Part shown: in pieces, positions 50,884 through 62,640 of the stretch
Layout: each line of letters opens with the position of its first letter
How positions within the stretch are numbered: the first letter of the stretch is position 1
Source: Liopterus haemorrhoidalis
Taxonomy: Eukaryota > Arthropoda > Insecta > Coleoptera > Dytiscidae
Direction: 5' to 3'
Length of the DNA stretch: 64,000 nucleotides
Assembly (NCBI GenBank): GCA_963971575.1
Contig: OZ020622.1
Span: 28,922,301-28,986,300, forward strand
Made by a program: the position numbers and the translations under genes
Notes under the pieces: model-generated
The model's database searches: none
Seen by the model: the letters and a program-made list of their open reading frames with translations, nothing else
What the model was told of the DNA's origin: nothing

Positions 50884-52140
50884 TGCGTGCCTGGCATTAA
50901 TATTTATTATTTTCAGATCAGCATCACAAATCTGTAATATTATATTTTAAGTAATAAAAACTTATTACAAATGGCATTTTTTTTTATTTATTTATTTAAA
51001 ACCTTACTATTTGTACGTTTTTAGAAAAAAATCCTTTACGGTTGTAATAATTATGGCCTTCTATGGTTGGCTTCATAATTGATACATGTGTCCCATCCAC
51101 ACACCCAATAACGCCTGGGAAATTAAATTTATTCATAAATCTGTGAAGAATGAACAGTTGGTAAATAAAATATATGTATAAATAAATAGGTAAACTCCTA
51201 CTTTCTTTTATTTTCTGTTTTTTCTTGCTCTGTAGAGGGGAATATTACCCATAGCGGCAAGAGAACCCGCTCTATTGCTTCCCCCATTTCACTAACACAT
51301 CTACAGATGGACGATTGACTTGCACTTAAATTAAAGTCTTGTCCAATACACCTCTGTTAGCTGCCTACCGCAAAAAATCTTAAAGATATCAGAACCTTAA
51401 GTTCTACTGATAAACCAGCTCTTGTTTTTGGTTGTATCAGGACATTTCTTAAGCTGTTAACTATGAAAGTTACTGCCTCCTGATTGAAACGGAAAAGTTC
51501 CTTAAATCTTCTCTCAGGGATATTCATAATTTCCAAGTGATCCCTAAGTTCTTTTCTCAATATCATGTAATTTTTTTTCTTCCTTTCTTCACCATAAAGG
51601 AAAAACAGCGCTGCACCATTCATTTTTACTAAAATAATATGTTTTTAATTATTTCTGATAAAATTAATTAAAATTATTCGTATGTTTCAAAAATCATTAA
51701 ATTGGTAAGTACTTACGTATTTGTTTAAAATGTGATATATGTATATTTATTTATATATATGAGAAATATATATAATGTAATATAAGACAACAATTATGTA
51801 TGTAAATTATACAATTATAAATTATATAATAATAATTATTTCTACAGATTTTTAAATAATCAAAAATTCAGTATTGTCTTTTTTAACTGGATTGTTATTA
51901 CAACAATTCACTGACAGATAGAATTATATCAATTGTTACAAAATACTCTTATTTGATTGGCTGAAAGTTAAATCACGTACAAAGATCTGCAGAACGCATA
52001 TAGTTAATTAAGGTTGGCGTGATACAACGCAGGACAGGTCACTCTAAGATTTGAGAATACCAATTTAACGTTCGATCGTAACTATGGTGAGCGTTATTTG
52101 ACGTATACGTAACTTAACGCAAACTTTCAGAATCCCACTG

Positions 52141-52300
52141 ATTATTTTTTTATTATGACGTATGTCAAATTAAAACAAAAAATATTTTTATTATGACATA
52201 TATGTCAAATGGAACAACATTTTAAGAAATTTACATATTTTGCTATTTTTTGAGTTGATTAATTAAACAAGTAACAAGTTTAATAAATAAAATAAACAGT
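52141..52300. mobile_element. MITE A4, right part
   Basis: Continues MITE A4 after the Harbinger element: TTATTATGACGTATGTCAAA and a repeat of it, then AACATTTTAAGAAA, ending AAATAAACAGT, the complement of the left end at 20978. The 340-bp MITE is thus stretched over 31 kb. Confidence 0.65.
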
Positions 52301-52492
52301 TTAATTGTGTTTTATTCTTCAAATTTACCTATTTTCCATTGTAATTAAACATTTTAATATAAAAAAATAAAATGCGATATATCGAAAATATCAGTATTTT
52401 GACTTCGATATATATCGAATATCGATATCACACTTACGATATATCGAATCGCGCATATATCGATATTCAAAAATAAATTCCCATCCCTACGA
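52301..52492. other. AT-rich spacer with ATCGATAT repeats
   Basis: Contains repeated ATATCGATAT / CGATATATCG palindromic units (52370-52475). No gene. Confidence 0.5.
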
Positions 52493-52870
52493 CTAATTAC
52501 AAACGCTGACAGATACACAAGAATTGCAGAATTACATCAACAAACAAACATACCGTACATTAAAGACTACATTGACAAATTCGCACAAAAATTCTATCTG
52601 ACTCAACTCAACGTAAATCCCCTGCTTGAAAACATACTTGACGAATTAGAAAATGACCAGAACGTACATAAACTACCATATCAGACGATACCCCTTACTA
52701 CTAATTAAGAACGAGAATAAAACAACAGAGACAGCAGTGACCGCCGACAGCATCTCCCATGTTGATGAAGCTGCCCAACACACACTCAAGCACACACAGT
52801 TGCACACATCCACTCCACACTCACACCAACACTTACAAACACTCACAGGCGATCCTGCAAACAATAACAA
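52493..52870 (+). pseudogene. LINE 3' end (ORF2 C-terminus), host of hAT-3
   Basis: 72 codons (52493-52708) matching the extreme C-terminus of jockey-type ORF2 ('RIAELHQQTNIPYIKDYIDK', 'FAQKFYLTQLNVNPLLENIL'), then 3' untranslated sequence interrupted at 52878 by hAT-3. The untranslated region continues after 62692. Strongly 5' truncated. An ORF at 52653-52877 is untranslated-region artefact. Confidence 0.6.
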
Positions 52871-53281
52871 TTTTTAGTTAAGGTGACCAGACGCCCCGGT
52901 TTAGCCGGGACGTTTTGGATCAGTTGTCCCGGTGTCCCGAGAGGTACCCTTTGTGTCCCGGTTTAGAATTTTCAAGAAATAAACTTTATATTTTCACATA
53001 AAATGTAATATTTTTACAATTATGTCCATCAAAAATATTAATTACAATTATTTTAAGTTTATAATATCTTGCACCTACAAATAGTAAACATCTTAAAATC
53101 GGAGTGCCAATAAAAATACATATATCACACCTCCCCTCTTTCTGATTGGTCAATGTGGATCACACACGAATTGTTTTGCCCCTTCCCTTTCCCTGCAGTT
53201 TCTACTATCTACATTATATCCCTACATTATATTTTCTGTTAACGTCAGTTAGTGCCAGTTATGTTTCTCATGTGTTATGTA

Positions 53282-53471
53282 TGTAGGATGGTAGTGCGAA
53301 AAGACACATTAACAATGAAAATAGTTTTAATTAATTTAACAGATACAATAACTAAATTTGATACATAAAAAACAAAGCGTTCGACTGCACAACATGTCGG
53401 CCTCTAACTTCTAATGCAACTGTCTCCCTCTCTCTGTGGGTCGACTCAGTGGCGGAGGGTGCATCATTCCC
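53282..53471 (-). repeat. Gypsy 3' LTR
   Basis: 190 bp, from TGTAGGATGGTAGTG to ..GCATCATTCCC on the plus strand; same as 57952-58141 by eye. Confidence 0.9.
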
Positions 53472-56400
53472 TCAAGTCGGCCCTCCTGCATCGGTCTCCG
53501 CCTCGGAGTCCGCCGCCTCGCTGTCATCTTCGGAATCGGATAGATCGCCTTGCCACCTCTTCATCAGATCCGCACTGGATGTGGTGTGTCTGGGCCCCTC
53601 GCCTGAACCTACTCGCTCTACAACATACCTGTCATGTTCGTTAACGGAACTTACTTTGTACGGCCCCAGATACTTAGGATAAACCTTAAGACCTGGGCCA
53701 AACTGGGTGCGTCTAATGGCCACTAACTCTCCTACTTCGTAGCTCTTGGCCTCTTTTCTTCTTCTGTTGAAGCTTCTTCGGTTCTCTTCTTGCACTTTTC
53801 TTATCTGCATCTTGGCCCGCTCTCGAAGCTCTTCTCTGTAGTCTTGAAAACTTTTCAAATACTCGTCTTCGAGAAGTTCCTTGAGCTGGATATCTTCTTT
53901 TCTCCTCATCTTGACGCCAACCATAAGTTCAAAGGGCGTCACCCCGATGCTTCTCTGGTACGTTGAATTAATAAATCGTTGTACGTCGGCTACGTACTTA
54001 TACCAATCTTGCGGGTTTTCTAGAGATAACTTCGTTAGCACAGAGATGATAATCTGGTGCATCCTCTCAATCTGGCCGTTGCCTCTTGGTACGCCTGTCG
54101 TTATCATGAGATGCTTAACGTTCTGTTTCTGGCACTCATCCTGGAATTCCTTGGATCGAAATGCGGAACCTCGATCCGATATGATCCTTCTCGGGTTACC
54201 GAATACACGTCTGACAATCTCCATCTTGTCAAGCACTTCTTTGACGTTTGTAGTCTTGGTTGGAAATATCCACAAAAACTTGGTGAAGCCGTCAACTATT
54301 GCAAGCGTATACTTATAATTCTTATTGCTTGATGGGAAGGGTCCCAAATGATCAATATGGAACGTGTCTAACGGTCCGTCATTCTTATTGATCGGGTTAA
54401 GGAAGCATTCTTGTTTACCCGTCTTCGCCACTGCTAGTATACAGGGTACGCAGTTCTGGATCACTTCATTGATCTTTCTCTCCAACTTAGGTATGTAGTA
54501 ATCCCTGTCAATTACCTCTTTTGTTTTCTTCAGCCCGAAATGTCCTGCCTCATGCACCTTCCGAATGATTTCATATTGCATCTTCTTCGGTATGACGAGT
54601 AATTCATTTCCATCTAACAGTCTGTACAAAACATTGCTTCTAATCGAATAACTGTCATTTCTCTCTTCTAAAACCTCTTGAAATAACTTCTGTATTTCTT
54701 CATCTTTCTCTTGAGCTCTCTTCACTCTCGCACTCAAGCCATCTTCTATAATAGTCATCACCGGATTGCGCGATAACGCATCCGCGTGCTTCAATCGAAC
54801 CCCTGGTCTATGTTCAACGGAATATTCGTAGTCTTCCAGCATTAATGCCCATCTAGCAATCCTATTATTCAGTTCTGCCTTCTCCATAGTCATCTTAAAT
54901 GCTGAACAATCCGTGACTATTCGGAACTTGTTGCCCAATAGGTAAACTCTGAATTTCTTGACTGCCTTTATGATGGCCAAAACTTCCAACTCATAGCTAG
55001 AATATTTTTGCTCACATTCTGTTGTCTTTCTACTAAAATAGTATACGGGATGTAACTTCCCGTCGTCTGTGCTCTTTTGCATCAAGATCGCTGCTAACCC
55101 AAATTTTGATGCATCCGTATGCAGTTCTATTTCTGCATCTTCCTGAAAAATAGTAAGTACTGGCTTCTTAGAGAGTTTCTCCTTCAAAATCTGAAATGCG
55201 ATTTTCTGTTCTGGTCCGAACTGAAAGGGTTTATCCTTCTTCAATAATTCGCTAAGCGGTCTCGCTATTATAGAGTAGTTACAAATAAATTTGCGGAAAT
55301 AACCCGCCAACCCTAGGAAACTTTGTAGATGTTTCACATCTTTTGGTTCTGGAAAGTTCATTACCGCTCTAACTTTCAAACGATCCGGACAAATTGTACC
55401 GTTTTCTATTTCATAACCTAAGTAGGTTATCTTACGGCAAAGGAACTGGCATTTTGACCAATTAATCTCTAAGCCATAATCCTCAGCTAATTTTAGAACT
55501 AATCTCAACCGATCTACTGCTTCTATAGAGTCTTTAGCCATGATATTCACATCATCAAGGTAAACAGCTAACATACCCTTTTGCGCAAGTGGTCTAAAAA
55601 TCTCATGCACGTATTTTTGAAATACTGCAGGGCTGTTACAAAATCCAAATGGCATTCGCTTAAATTCGAATTGCCCCGTGCTGGTAACAAATGAGGTATA
55701 TTTTCTACTACTTTCCTCAACTAGTACATGAAAGAAACCATTTCGCAAGTCAATTGTGCTAAACACCTTGGCTTTCTGAAGTTTATCTATCTGTTCGTCT
55801 ATTAGGGGTAAAGGAAAACGATCTCGTATTACCTGCTTATTCAATCTGCGGTAGTCAATACAGACTCGAATCGTGCCGTCCTTCTTCTTAACAGGAACTA
55901 CAGGACTGCTATAGTCAGATGTACTTGGCTGTATTATATCTTTTGACAACCACTCTTCAATCTGCTTCTCAACTTCCTTTTCTTCCTTTGGAGGTAGCCT
56001 CCTTGGTCTCTGTGAAACAGGCATTTCATCTTTCAATAAAATTTTCATTTTAACCGAAGTTGTACTGCACGGTTTAGGGGAATAATTATCAATCATTTCC
56101 CGTATCTCACGCTCATAATCAAGATCACCTATTTTTAATGGTAATTCTTTATCCTCATCCAGTTCGACATGCATTACCGGATTTTCTAAGTTCAGCTCCT
56201 TATTAACTTTTATCTCCGTTTGACCGAAGGTAATCGTAGCATGTTTCAATAATTCGGTCCCTATAATGCATCCAACTTTCATCACATTCTGGTCTACGAC
56301 ATGAATAGGCATTCGGTATTCATCGTTATCAATCGATAAGCATGCATCGAACAACCCCAAAGTTTTTATTTCGCTCTGTCCTATCCCAGTCAAACTTTGT

Positions 56401-57416
56401 ATTTCTCGAGTTATCTTAGGTGCCCCAATTTTAAAATATTCATCGCATCTAATTAAATTAATACTACTTCCCGTATCAATTAAAGCATGAACAGTCTCAC
56501 CTAGTATCATAATGTCCTTATAAGCGACATCTCTGCCTACTTTCTTACTTATTTGCATTGTTGACCGGTCCCTTTCATCCCTCTTTGCAGCCATCGTATT
56601 AGTGCACTTCGCTGCAATGTGACCGTATCTTTTGCAGGCATAGCATTTGGGTCCTTTGTCAATCTCCTTACAATCCTTCTTCCTGTGACCGTAACCTCCA
56701 CAGTTGTAGCAGTTACCGGTTCCACTCCTCGTCTTTTCATCCTGCTGTTTACTCGAACTCGTCTTGCTTTCGACTGGCTTCGATTTCCTCTTAATCCGCT
56801 CATAAGTGATCAGCTTTTCCTTCAACTCAAACAAATTCTTAGCCTCATATAAAATGATCTTATTTACCTCTGAGTCCACAATCCCGTCAATTATGTACTG
56901 CACGATCGCTTCTTCTTCCATAGAAATCCTTCTACCTATTTCCGTCATTTGCAGCACGTACTCTTGCAGCGTTTCATCGGTCCGTTTCTTCCGCTTTTGC
57001 AACTCCTGGTGAACATCAGCACTATTTCTTGCACGTCCAAATTCAGCTTTAATTTCGGACTTAAACAGCTTCCAAGACTTGATTACAGGCATGGAATCCA
57101 ACCATATTTTTGCCGATTTCTTCAATAATTTTTTAGCACTAACCAGCATTTGCAACTCGTTCCAGCCTAACATTTCACTGTTTTCTTCTATTGCTGCTAG
57201 CCATCTATCTACTGTGCATACCTTGTCACCATTGAACTGCGGTAAACTATCTTCAACTTCCCTCAGACTCAATTGTTTCCCTATCGTTCCTTGCTCTCGC
57301 TTAAAAAGCTCATTTTCTTTCTTCAAAATCTCTATTTCACGCATCAAAAGCTCTTTTTCTCGCGCATCTAACTCATTTGCGACTGCTTGCTGTTCATTTG
57401 TAGCTTCTACTTCCAT
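53472..57416 (-). CDS. Gypsy gag-pol polyprotein
   Basis: Uninterrupted frame of 1379 codons from 57611; the ATG at 57414-57416 ('MEVEATNEQQAVANEL') is the likely start, giving 1314 residues. In numbering from 57611: gag coiled start (~66-115) and retrotransposon gag domain (~120-270), two zinc knuckles (301-336, 'CYNCGGYGHRKKDC' and 'CYACKRYGHIAAKC'), aspartic protease 'ALIDTGSSINLI' (~376), reverse transcriptase with 'VCIDYRRLNKQ' and 'AVYLDDVNIMA', RNase H 'LHTDASKFGLAAIL', integrase with zinc-binding His/Cys, 'FHIDHLGPFP', 'IISDRGSAFRS' and 'GNGQIERMHQ', then a GPY/F-like end ('FGPGLKVYPKYLGPYKV') and an acidic tail. gag and pol are fused in one frame. Confidence 0.93.
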   Translation of the reverse strand: MEVEATNEQQAVANELDAREKELLMREIEILKKENELFKREQGTIGKQLSLREVEDSLPQFNGDKVCTVDRWLAAIEENSEMLGWNELQMLVSAKKLLKKSAKIWLDSMPVIKSWKLFKSEIKAEFGRARNSADVHQELQKRKKRTDETLQEYVLQMTEIGRRISMEEEAIVQYIIDGIVDSEVNKIILYEAKNLFELKEKLITYERIKRKSKPVESKTSSSKQQDEKTRSGTGNCYNCGGYGHRKKDCKEIDKGPKCYACKRYGHIAAKCTNTMAAKRDERDRSTMQISKKVGRDVAYKDIMILGETVHALIDTGSSINLIRCDEYFKIGAPKITREIQSLTGIGQSEIKTLGLFDACLSIDNDEYRMPIHVVDQNVMKVGCIIGTELLKHATITFGQTEIKVNKELNLENPVMHVELDEDKELPLKIGDLDYEREIREMIDNYSPKPCSTTSVKMKILLKDEMPVSQRPRRLPPKEEKEVEKQIEEWLSKDIIQPSTSDYSSPVVPVKKKDGTIRVCIDYRRLNKQVIRDRFPLPLIDEQIDKLQKAKVFSTIDLRNGFFHVLVEESSRKYTSFVTSTGQFEFKRMPFGFCNSPAVFQKYVHEIFRPLAQKGMLAVYLDDVNIMAKDSIEAVDRLRLVLKLAEDYGLEINWSKCQFLCRKITYLGYEIENGTICPDRLKVRAVMNFPEPKDVKHLQSFLGLAGYFRKFICNYSIIARPLSELLKKDKPFQFGPEQKIAFQILKEKLSKKPVLTIFQEDAEIELHTDASKFGLAAILMQKSTDDGKLHPVYYFSRKTTECEQKYSSYELEVLAIIKAVKKFRVYLLGNKFRIVTDCSAFKMTMEKAELNNRIARWALMLEDYEYSVEHRPGVRLKHADALSRNPVMTIIEDGLSARVKRAQEKDEEIQKLFQEVLEERNDSYSIRSNVLYRLLDGNELLVIPKKMQYEIIRKVHEAGHFGLKKTKEVIDRDYYIPKLERKINEVIQNCVPCILAVAKTGKQECFLNPINKNDGPLDTFHIDHLGPFPSSNKNYKYTLAIVDGFTKFLWIFPTKTTNVKEVLDKMEIVRRVFGNPRRIISDRGSAFRSKEFQDECQKQNVKHLMITTGVPRGNGQIERMHQIIISVLTKLSLENPQDWYKYVADVQRFINSTYQRSIGVTPFELMVGVKMRRKEDIQLKELLEDEYLKSFQDYREELRERAKMQIRKVQEENRRSFNRRRKEAKSYEVGELVAIRRTQFGPGLKVYPKYLGPYKVSSVNEHDRYVVERVGSGEGPRHTTSSADLMKRWQGDLSDSEDDSEAADSEAETDAGGPT

Positions 57417-57951
57417 TTTCAATGTGTTTCGCGTTAAAAAGCTCCCTCGTACAAAAGAAAATATAATTTGACGCCGCCACTGGTCGATCGATGCTATTGA
57501 CCCAAACCACGTGATCAGCCAGCGCACCTTGCTTGACGCTACGGAACTAAAAATGGCGCGGACAGCCGCTATAACCTCAGTTTTAACCGTTTTTTCACTT
57601 CTAAAGTTCAATCTACACTTCTAATATGCATCTAAATCCGCCCTAAGTATTATTTCAGTTCATCTAATTTAACTCATCTAGTTCAGTTCATCAAATTCGC
57701 ACACAGCATTCGACACAAAACGCGTGTTTTTACTATCACATCTAACTGTATCTGTTCCTTCTAGTTCTAATTCACTTCTAATGTTCACTTCTAACGTTCG
57801 TAAAGTCACATCTAGTTTACTTCTTAACAATTCATCTAATTAACGCACTTAGCTTCAAACTTTTTCACCGAAAACATGAACTTATACGCACTTTTAACAA
57901 AGAAGTTGGCTCATTTCACATATATCCCGGTTCCGAGACCCCAAATATTCT

Positions 57952-58141
57952 GTAGGATGGTAGTGCGAAAAGACACATTAACAATGAAAATAGTTTTAAT
58001 TAATTTAACAGATACAATAACTAAATTTGATACATAAAAAACAAAGCGTTCGACTGCACAACATGTCGGCCTCTAACTTCTAATGCAACTGTCTCCCTCT
58101 CTCTGTGGGTCGACTCAGTGGCGGAGGGTGCATCATTCCCA
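57952..58141 (-). repeat. Gypsy 5' LTR
   Basis: 190 bp. The 57612-57951 stretch between it and the open frame is the leader, with several CATCTAATTTA-like repeats. Confidence 0.9.
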
Positions 58142-58241
58142 CATGTATATGATTGTGATATGCATTGAAGCATAAATTATTGTTAAGTATTTTGTTACTG
58201 TGCTAAATTATTATTGAATTTTTTTGTGAATTTGCCCTAAC

Positions 58242-59745
58242 ATGACTTCTCAACATAAACGTAAGTGCAAATTTACTGAAACTCAACAAAAAGAATTTAG
58301 TTTTATTAAAAAAATAAAAGTTGAGAATGAGCATGATGTAAGATGTAGCATTTGCGGGACAACGTTTTCAGTGAGCCACGGCGGTCGATCTGATATTATC
58401 GACCATATTAAAACAAATAAGCATCAAAAATCACTTACTGCTTCAACTTCAAGTCAAATGGTTTCTTCTTTTTTCAAGAAACAAACAATGGAAGAAGAGG
58501 AATTCCTTTTAGCTGCAAAAGAAGCTACACATGCCTATCATACAATTATGCATAATCACACATTTCGATCCGCAGATTGTACATCTAAGTCAATACGATC
58601 GTTTTATGAAAAAAAAAAAAAAAAATCAGTTGTGAACGTACAAAAACCGAAGCAATAATTTTAAACGTAATTTTTCCTATGTTGGATCAAGAGCTTAAGA
58701 ACGACTTAGCTGAATGTAATTTTATTTCAATAAGTACTGATATGTCTAATCATAAATATATAAAATTAGTTCCAATTATGGTGAGATATTACAAACCAAC
58801 TGTGGGCATTCATTCAAAAATACTTGAATTCAAGGATCTGTCTGGTGAAACCTCCGCCTTAGTTACAAGTTATTTAGCAGACACTTTAAATAAAAACAAC
58901 TTAACAAAAAAGATTATTGCGTTTGTTTCAGATAATACCAATAGCATGATGGGTGGATCAAATCAAAAGGGGCATAATAATGTACTTAAAACGCTTAAAA
59001 GAAAATGTTTGTAATCTGAAAAAAAAAATCTGATGTAATCGGTATAGGGTGTGCTGCTCATATAATTCATAATACCTCTCAAGTAGCAGTTGATCGACTT
59101 CCGTTTGACTTAGAGGCTCTTGTAATCAAAATATATAAATATTTTCACATTTATATTGTTCGAGTAGAAAGACTAAAAGAATCTTGCCTGTTTGCCGAAA
59201 CAGAATATCAACAATTACTCGGCTATAGTTCTACTCGTTGGTTGGCTCTTTTGCCTGCTGTTAAGAGAATTATTGTCGTTTTTCTTTCGGAAAAAGCATG
59301 TCCAGTTGTTATCCGTAAGTTTTTTGAGGACAATACAGCAGAATTATGACTGAATTTTGCCCTAAATCAATTACAAATATTTCATGATACTGTATTAAGT
59401 ATTGAAGGAGAACATGTTTCGATAATGGAGGTTTATACGGCTGTAAGTGATTTGCAAAATCAACTGACTGCACGTAGAGAAGAAAAATTTATTAGTTCTA
59501 CATTATCGGATATGGTCGATCATCTTGTTGAGGAGGGTTTGTTACATTCAAACAAATTCTACCAGACGGTTGATGCATTCTTTAGCATATCTTTAAATTA
59601 TTTTTCAATGGGTTTTACTAAAAGCAATACTAGTATGGAAAGATGTTAAAAAATCAATAGACTTGGTGAATAAATTTCTGAATATTACAGCGCATAAATT
59701 ACTCGCAATTGATGAAGAGTTGCTATTTACAGAAACAACCAGGAT
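58242..59745 (+). pseudogene. hAT-3 transposase pseudogene
   Basis: Starts 'MTSQHKRKCKFTETQQKEFS' with a BED-like finger (Cys-Cys-His-His, 'VRCSICGTTFSVSHGGRSDI'). A stop follows at 58656-58658, and the next frame (58679-59014) has the catalytic 'FISISTDMSNHKYIKLVPIM' and 'IIAFVSDNTNSMMGGS'. Further stops separate 'GCAAHIIHNTSQ', 'YSSTRWLALLPAVKRI' and 59425-59649. The last recognisable part 'VNKFLNITAHKLLAIDEELL' runs into the LINE. The C-terminal dimerisation domain is missing, so the LINE insertion or an earlier deletion removed it. Confidence 0.8.
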
Positions 59746-62340
59746 AAAGAAATTTTTCACCAGGAAAAACATAATACACGGAGGAGCTATAATTTTAGTG
59801 AAAAATCAATCAAAATCGGAACCCGCACGCAATATTACTAAACTAAGCATAGAATTTCACCGTGAAACAACTGCCACTATTATTGAAAATTTAGACTTAG
59901 TAATTATAAATGTATACCGTTCATCTTATGGAAATTTCAATGTTATCACCAACAATTTAAATAAGATTCTAATTGCTAGCAAATTTAAAACAAACGTCAT
60001 CATCTGTGGTGATTTCAATGTACATTTTAATCGCATAACTAAAGAATCTTCTGAATTGTTGGATCTATTAAAATCGTTTAATATTAGTACCTATGTAAAT
60101 TTCAACACCAGGGGAAACAATAGGTTGGATAACGTTTTTTAATTTTAAATCTATAGATTTCTCAACTGCTTTTGCTCTTAAGGTACAAGTTCCTTTCTCT
60201 GATCATGATGGCATACACTTTTCATTTCCTACCTTAGTAACCAGCAATACGATTAAGGGTGAAATCACGTCAAGACCTATTACGGTAGCTGGAAAATTTT
60301 CACTCTATAAAACTCTTCAAACAACAGACTGGAACATGCTAAATAATACCAATCATGGTAATACAGCATTTACATTATTTTTTGACAAATTTCTTCACGC
60401 TTTTGAAGCAAGTTTCCCAATAAAAACCTTTAAACCCTCATCACACAGCAACCAGATAAACATAAAATGGTTCGACAATCGGATCAAAATCATGCGTGAC
60501 AAACTACAACATCTTCAAAGTTCCTTCAGATCAATGGCCAATGAGACCACACGTGCCCTAAGAAACAAATTCAGAGCAGAATACCGTTCAGCAATAAAGT
60601 CCGCTAAAATTCTTGCCAATTCCAGTTTTGTATCTGAATCTAAAAATATTTCAAAGACTACATGGCATCATTAATAACAATAGAAATCCACGAAACTCTT
60701 CTTTGACCGATACATCCATTTCATCAAATCAGTTCAATATATACTTCACAAACATTGCCAGAAAATTAGTAGAATCTCTACCAGAAACCGACATATCGCC
60801 TATAGACTATTTAAATCTTCCATTTCCTATGCCAAAATTTTCTTTTCATGAAGTGTCCTTCAATACAGTTAGAGATATAATAGACTCACTCAAGAACGGC
60901 AAATCTAAAGCCACCTACGGTATTACTGTAGATCTACTAAAAACAATCAAGGACACCATTATCCTTCCGCTCACCAAGGAAATGAACTGCTGTATTAGAT
61001 GCAATACGTTTCCCGACGCATTAAAAATTGCAAAAGTGATTCTACTGCACAGGAAAGGCGATAAACACGAACCTAACAATTATCGACCAATATCTCTTCT
61101 ACCCGTCTTTTCTAAAGTTCTAGAAAAAATTATGTACATTCGAATAATTTCACATTTTGAAGTACATAATCTGTTTAATGATTCGCAGTTCGGCTACCGC
61201 ACGAAGAGATCTACATGCGACGCCATATCCGATCTCATATCCGAAGCTACAGATAGCATGGAAAAAGGAAATTTCTGCCTTTCAACCTTTTTCGATCTAT
61301 CTAAAGCGTTTGATTGTGTTTCGCCCAAGATTCTCATTGAAAAATTAATAAAATACGGATTTGACGAAGCTAGCTCTTCTTTGATAGAATCCTTCCTTAG
61401 CAACAGAATCTAATTCGTCTCTGTAAACAATTCCAATTCGACGCATCTTCCCCTCGATATCGGTGTTCCACAAGGGTCTATTCTTGCAGCATTACTATTT
61501 ATTATATACGTGAATGACTTTCCATCCGCTGTAAATAATAAATGTGTATTATATGCTGATGACACTAACCTTATAGTGACATCTAATTCCTTAGAAAGCA
61601 CGATTAGTAAAAATAACGCAGTTGTTAACAAAGCCAAACTGTGGTTTACATCAAACGGCCTCATCTTAAATGATAGCAAAACTCAACACCTCCTATTTGC
61701 ATTGAGAAACCATAATTTTGACAACCCAGACTTCGTAAATTTCTTGGGTGTTCATCTCGACCCCACCCTCAAGTGGCATCATCATGTTAGCTCCCTATCC
61801 AGTAAATTATGTAGCAATGTATATCTATTAAGGAATCTTATGGCCTCAGTTTCCAGAGAAATTGTTCGCATCACTTATTTTGCATTGTTCCAGTCGCAAA
61901 TATCCTATGCCATTTTAGCCTGGGGACATTCTCCGGCGGCAGAAAGAATCTTTTCCTTACAACGACGAGCTGTAAGAATTCTGGCCGAAGTCTCTTACCA
62001 AAGCGACTGTAGGCTTTGTTTCCCTGAACTGGAAATTATGACACTGCCTTCTCTATTTATTTACAATTCCCTACTGTATGCCCACAGAAACTTCAATGAA
62101 CTTGTAACACATGAACAGGTACATAACTACAACACTCGAAATAAAGGCAAAATCTATCCAACCTGTATAAGACTCCAAAAATCAAGAAATAGTACTAACT
62201 ATTATTCAGTAAAGTTCATGAACTTACTGCCTAATAATTTTAAATCTGACTGTTTTAATACTTTTAAAAATAAAATAAAAAAATTTTTAACAGATAATCC
62301 ATTTTATTCTGTCAATGAATTCTTGTCTTATAAATTTTAA
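59745..62340 (+). pseudogene. LINE endonuclease-reverse transcriptase (broken)
   Basis: Endonuclease part 'GGAIILVKN', 'IINVYRSS', 'VIICGDFNVHF' (to 60142), frame change, then 60336-60674 and 60613-61413 with 'KVILLHRKGDKHEPNNYRPI', 'DSQFGYRTKRST', 'FDLSKAFDCVSPKILIEKL'. An in-frame TAA at 61411-61413 is followed in the same frame by 'IGVPQGSILAALLFIIYVND', catalytic 'LYADDTNLIV', and a C-terminal region with 'WGHSPAAERIFSLQRRAVRI' to 62340. At least two frameshifts and one stop. Confidence 0.85.
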
Positions 62341-62640
62341 CGCGCTTGCTAGCTAGTCTCTCTGAACTCTTGTTTTAATATTTTGTACTATATTTATTTA
62401 TTTTTTCTTCTATTTTTAACTATTATTTTGTGTATATTATGTGTAATTACGACTGACTTTAAACAATTTATGTATTGTAACATAGTCAATAAATTATGTT
62501 TCATTCAAAATATGTGTTCATTTATATACCCATGTTTTTCTGTGTATCTGCGGCTTATGAATACATAATTTGATATAATATGTGGCTTATGATTTTTTTC
62601 CTCTTGACAGTTTAGGGCGGAAGATTATTATTATTTTTTT
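59745..62640 (+). mobile_element. LINE (CR1/L2/Daphne-like) inside hAT-3
   Basis: 5'-truncated within the endonuclease, joined to hAT-3 at about 59745, with a 3' untranslated region after 62340 and a TTATTATT + poly-T tail at about 62620-62646, next to the hAT-3 right end (GTCCCGGTTTACG). Same lineage as the LINE in the copia LTR. Confidence 0.8.

Larger units (their letters stand above)
32655..51623 (-). pseudogene. Harbinger (HARBI1-like) DDE transposase, split by the Polinton
   Basis: Four exons on the minus strand: A 51623-51202, B 51140-51008, C 50931-50884 continuing at 33199-33103, D 33025-32655. All introns are GT-AG, and the summed length is 1071 nt, a multiple of three (356 residues plus stop), normal for HARBI1-like proteins. 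Catalytic acids: first D in 'GCVDGTHVSI' (exon B), second D in 'SSHDSFIWRHSG' (exon C), E in 'NTVERTIGLIKNRF' (exon D). Exon A begins 'MNGAALFFLYGEERKKKN' and contains an in-frame TAA at 51357-51359. The Polinton sits in exon C with duplication of CACGCA (minus strand); removing it restores the exon exactly. Confidence 0.9.
31316..52140 (-). mobile_element. PIF/Harbinger transposon containing a Polinton
   Basis: 28-bp terminal inverted repeats starting CAGTGGGATTCTGAAAG at 31316-31343 and 52113-52140, with a 3-bp target duplication ATT outside. Without the Polinton it is 3.1 kb and has the classical two-gene layout: a Myb/SANT-like protein on the plus strand and a DDE transposase on the minus strand, converging. 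It is itself inserted in MITE A4. Confidence 0.95.
53282..58141 (-). mobile_element. Gypsy-type LTR retrotransposon, apparently intact
   Basis: 190-bp LTRs at 53282-53471 and 57952-58141, essentially identical by eye, around one long gag-pol frame on the minus strand. Flanks share ATGTA (directly left of 53282, and 58143-58147), the probable target duplication. A primer-site-like TTTGGGGTCTCGGAACCGGG follows the 5' LTR. Identical LTRs and an uninterrupted 4-kb frame indicate a very recent, possibly active insertion. Confidence 0.93.
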
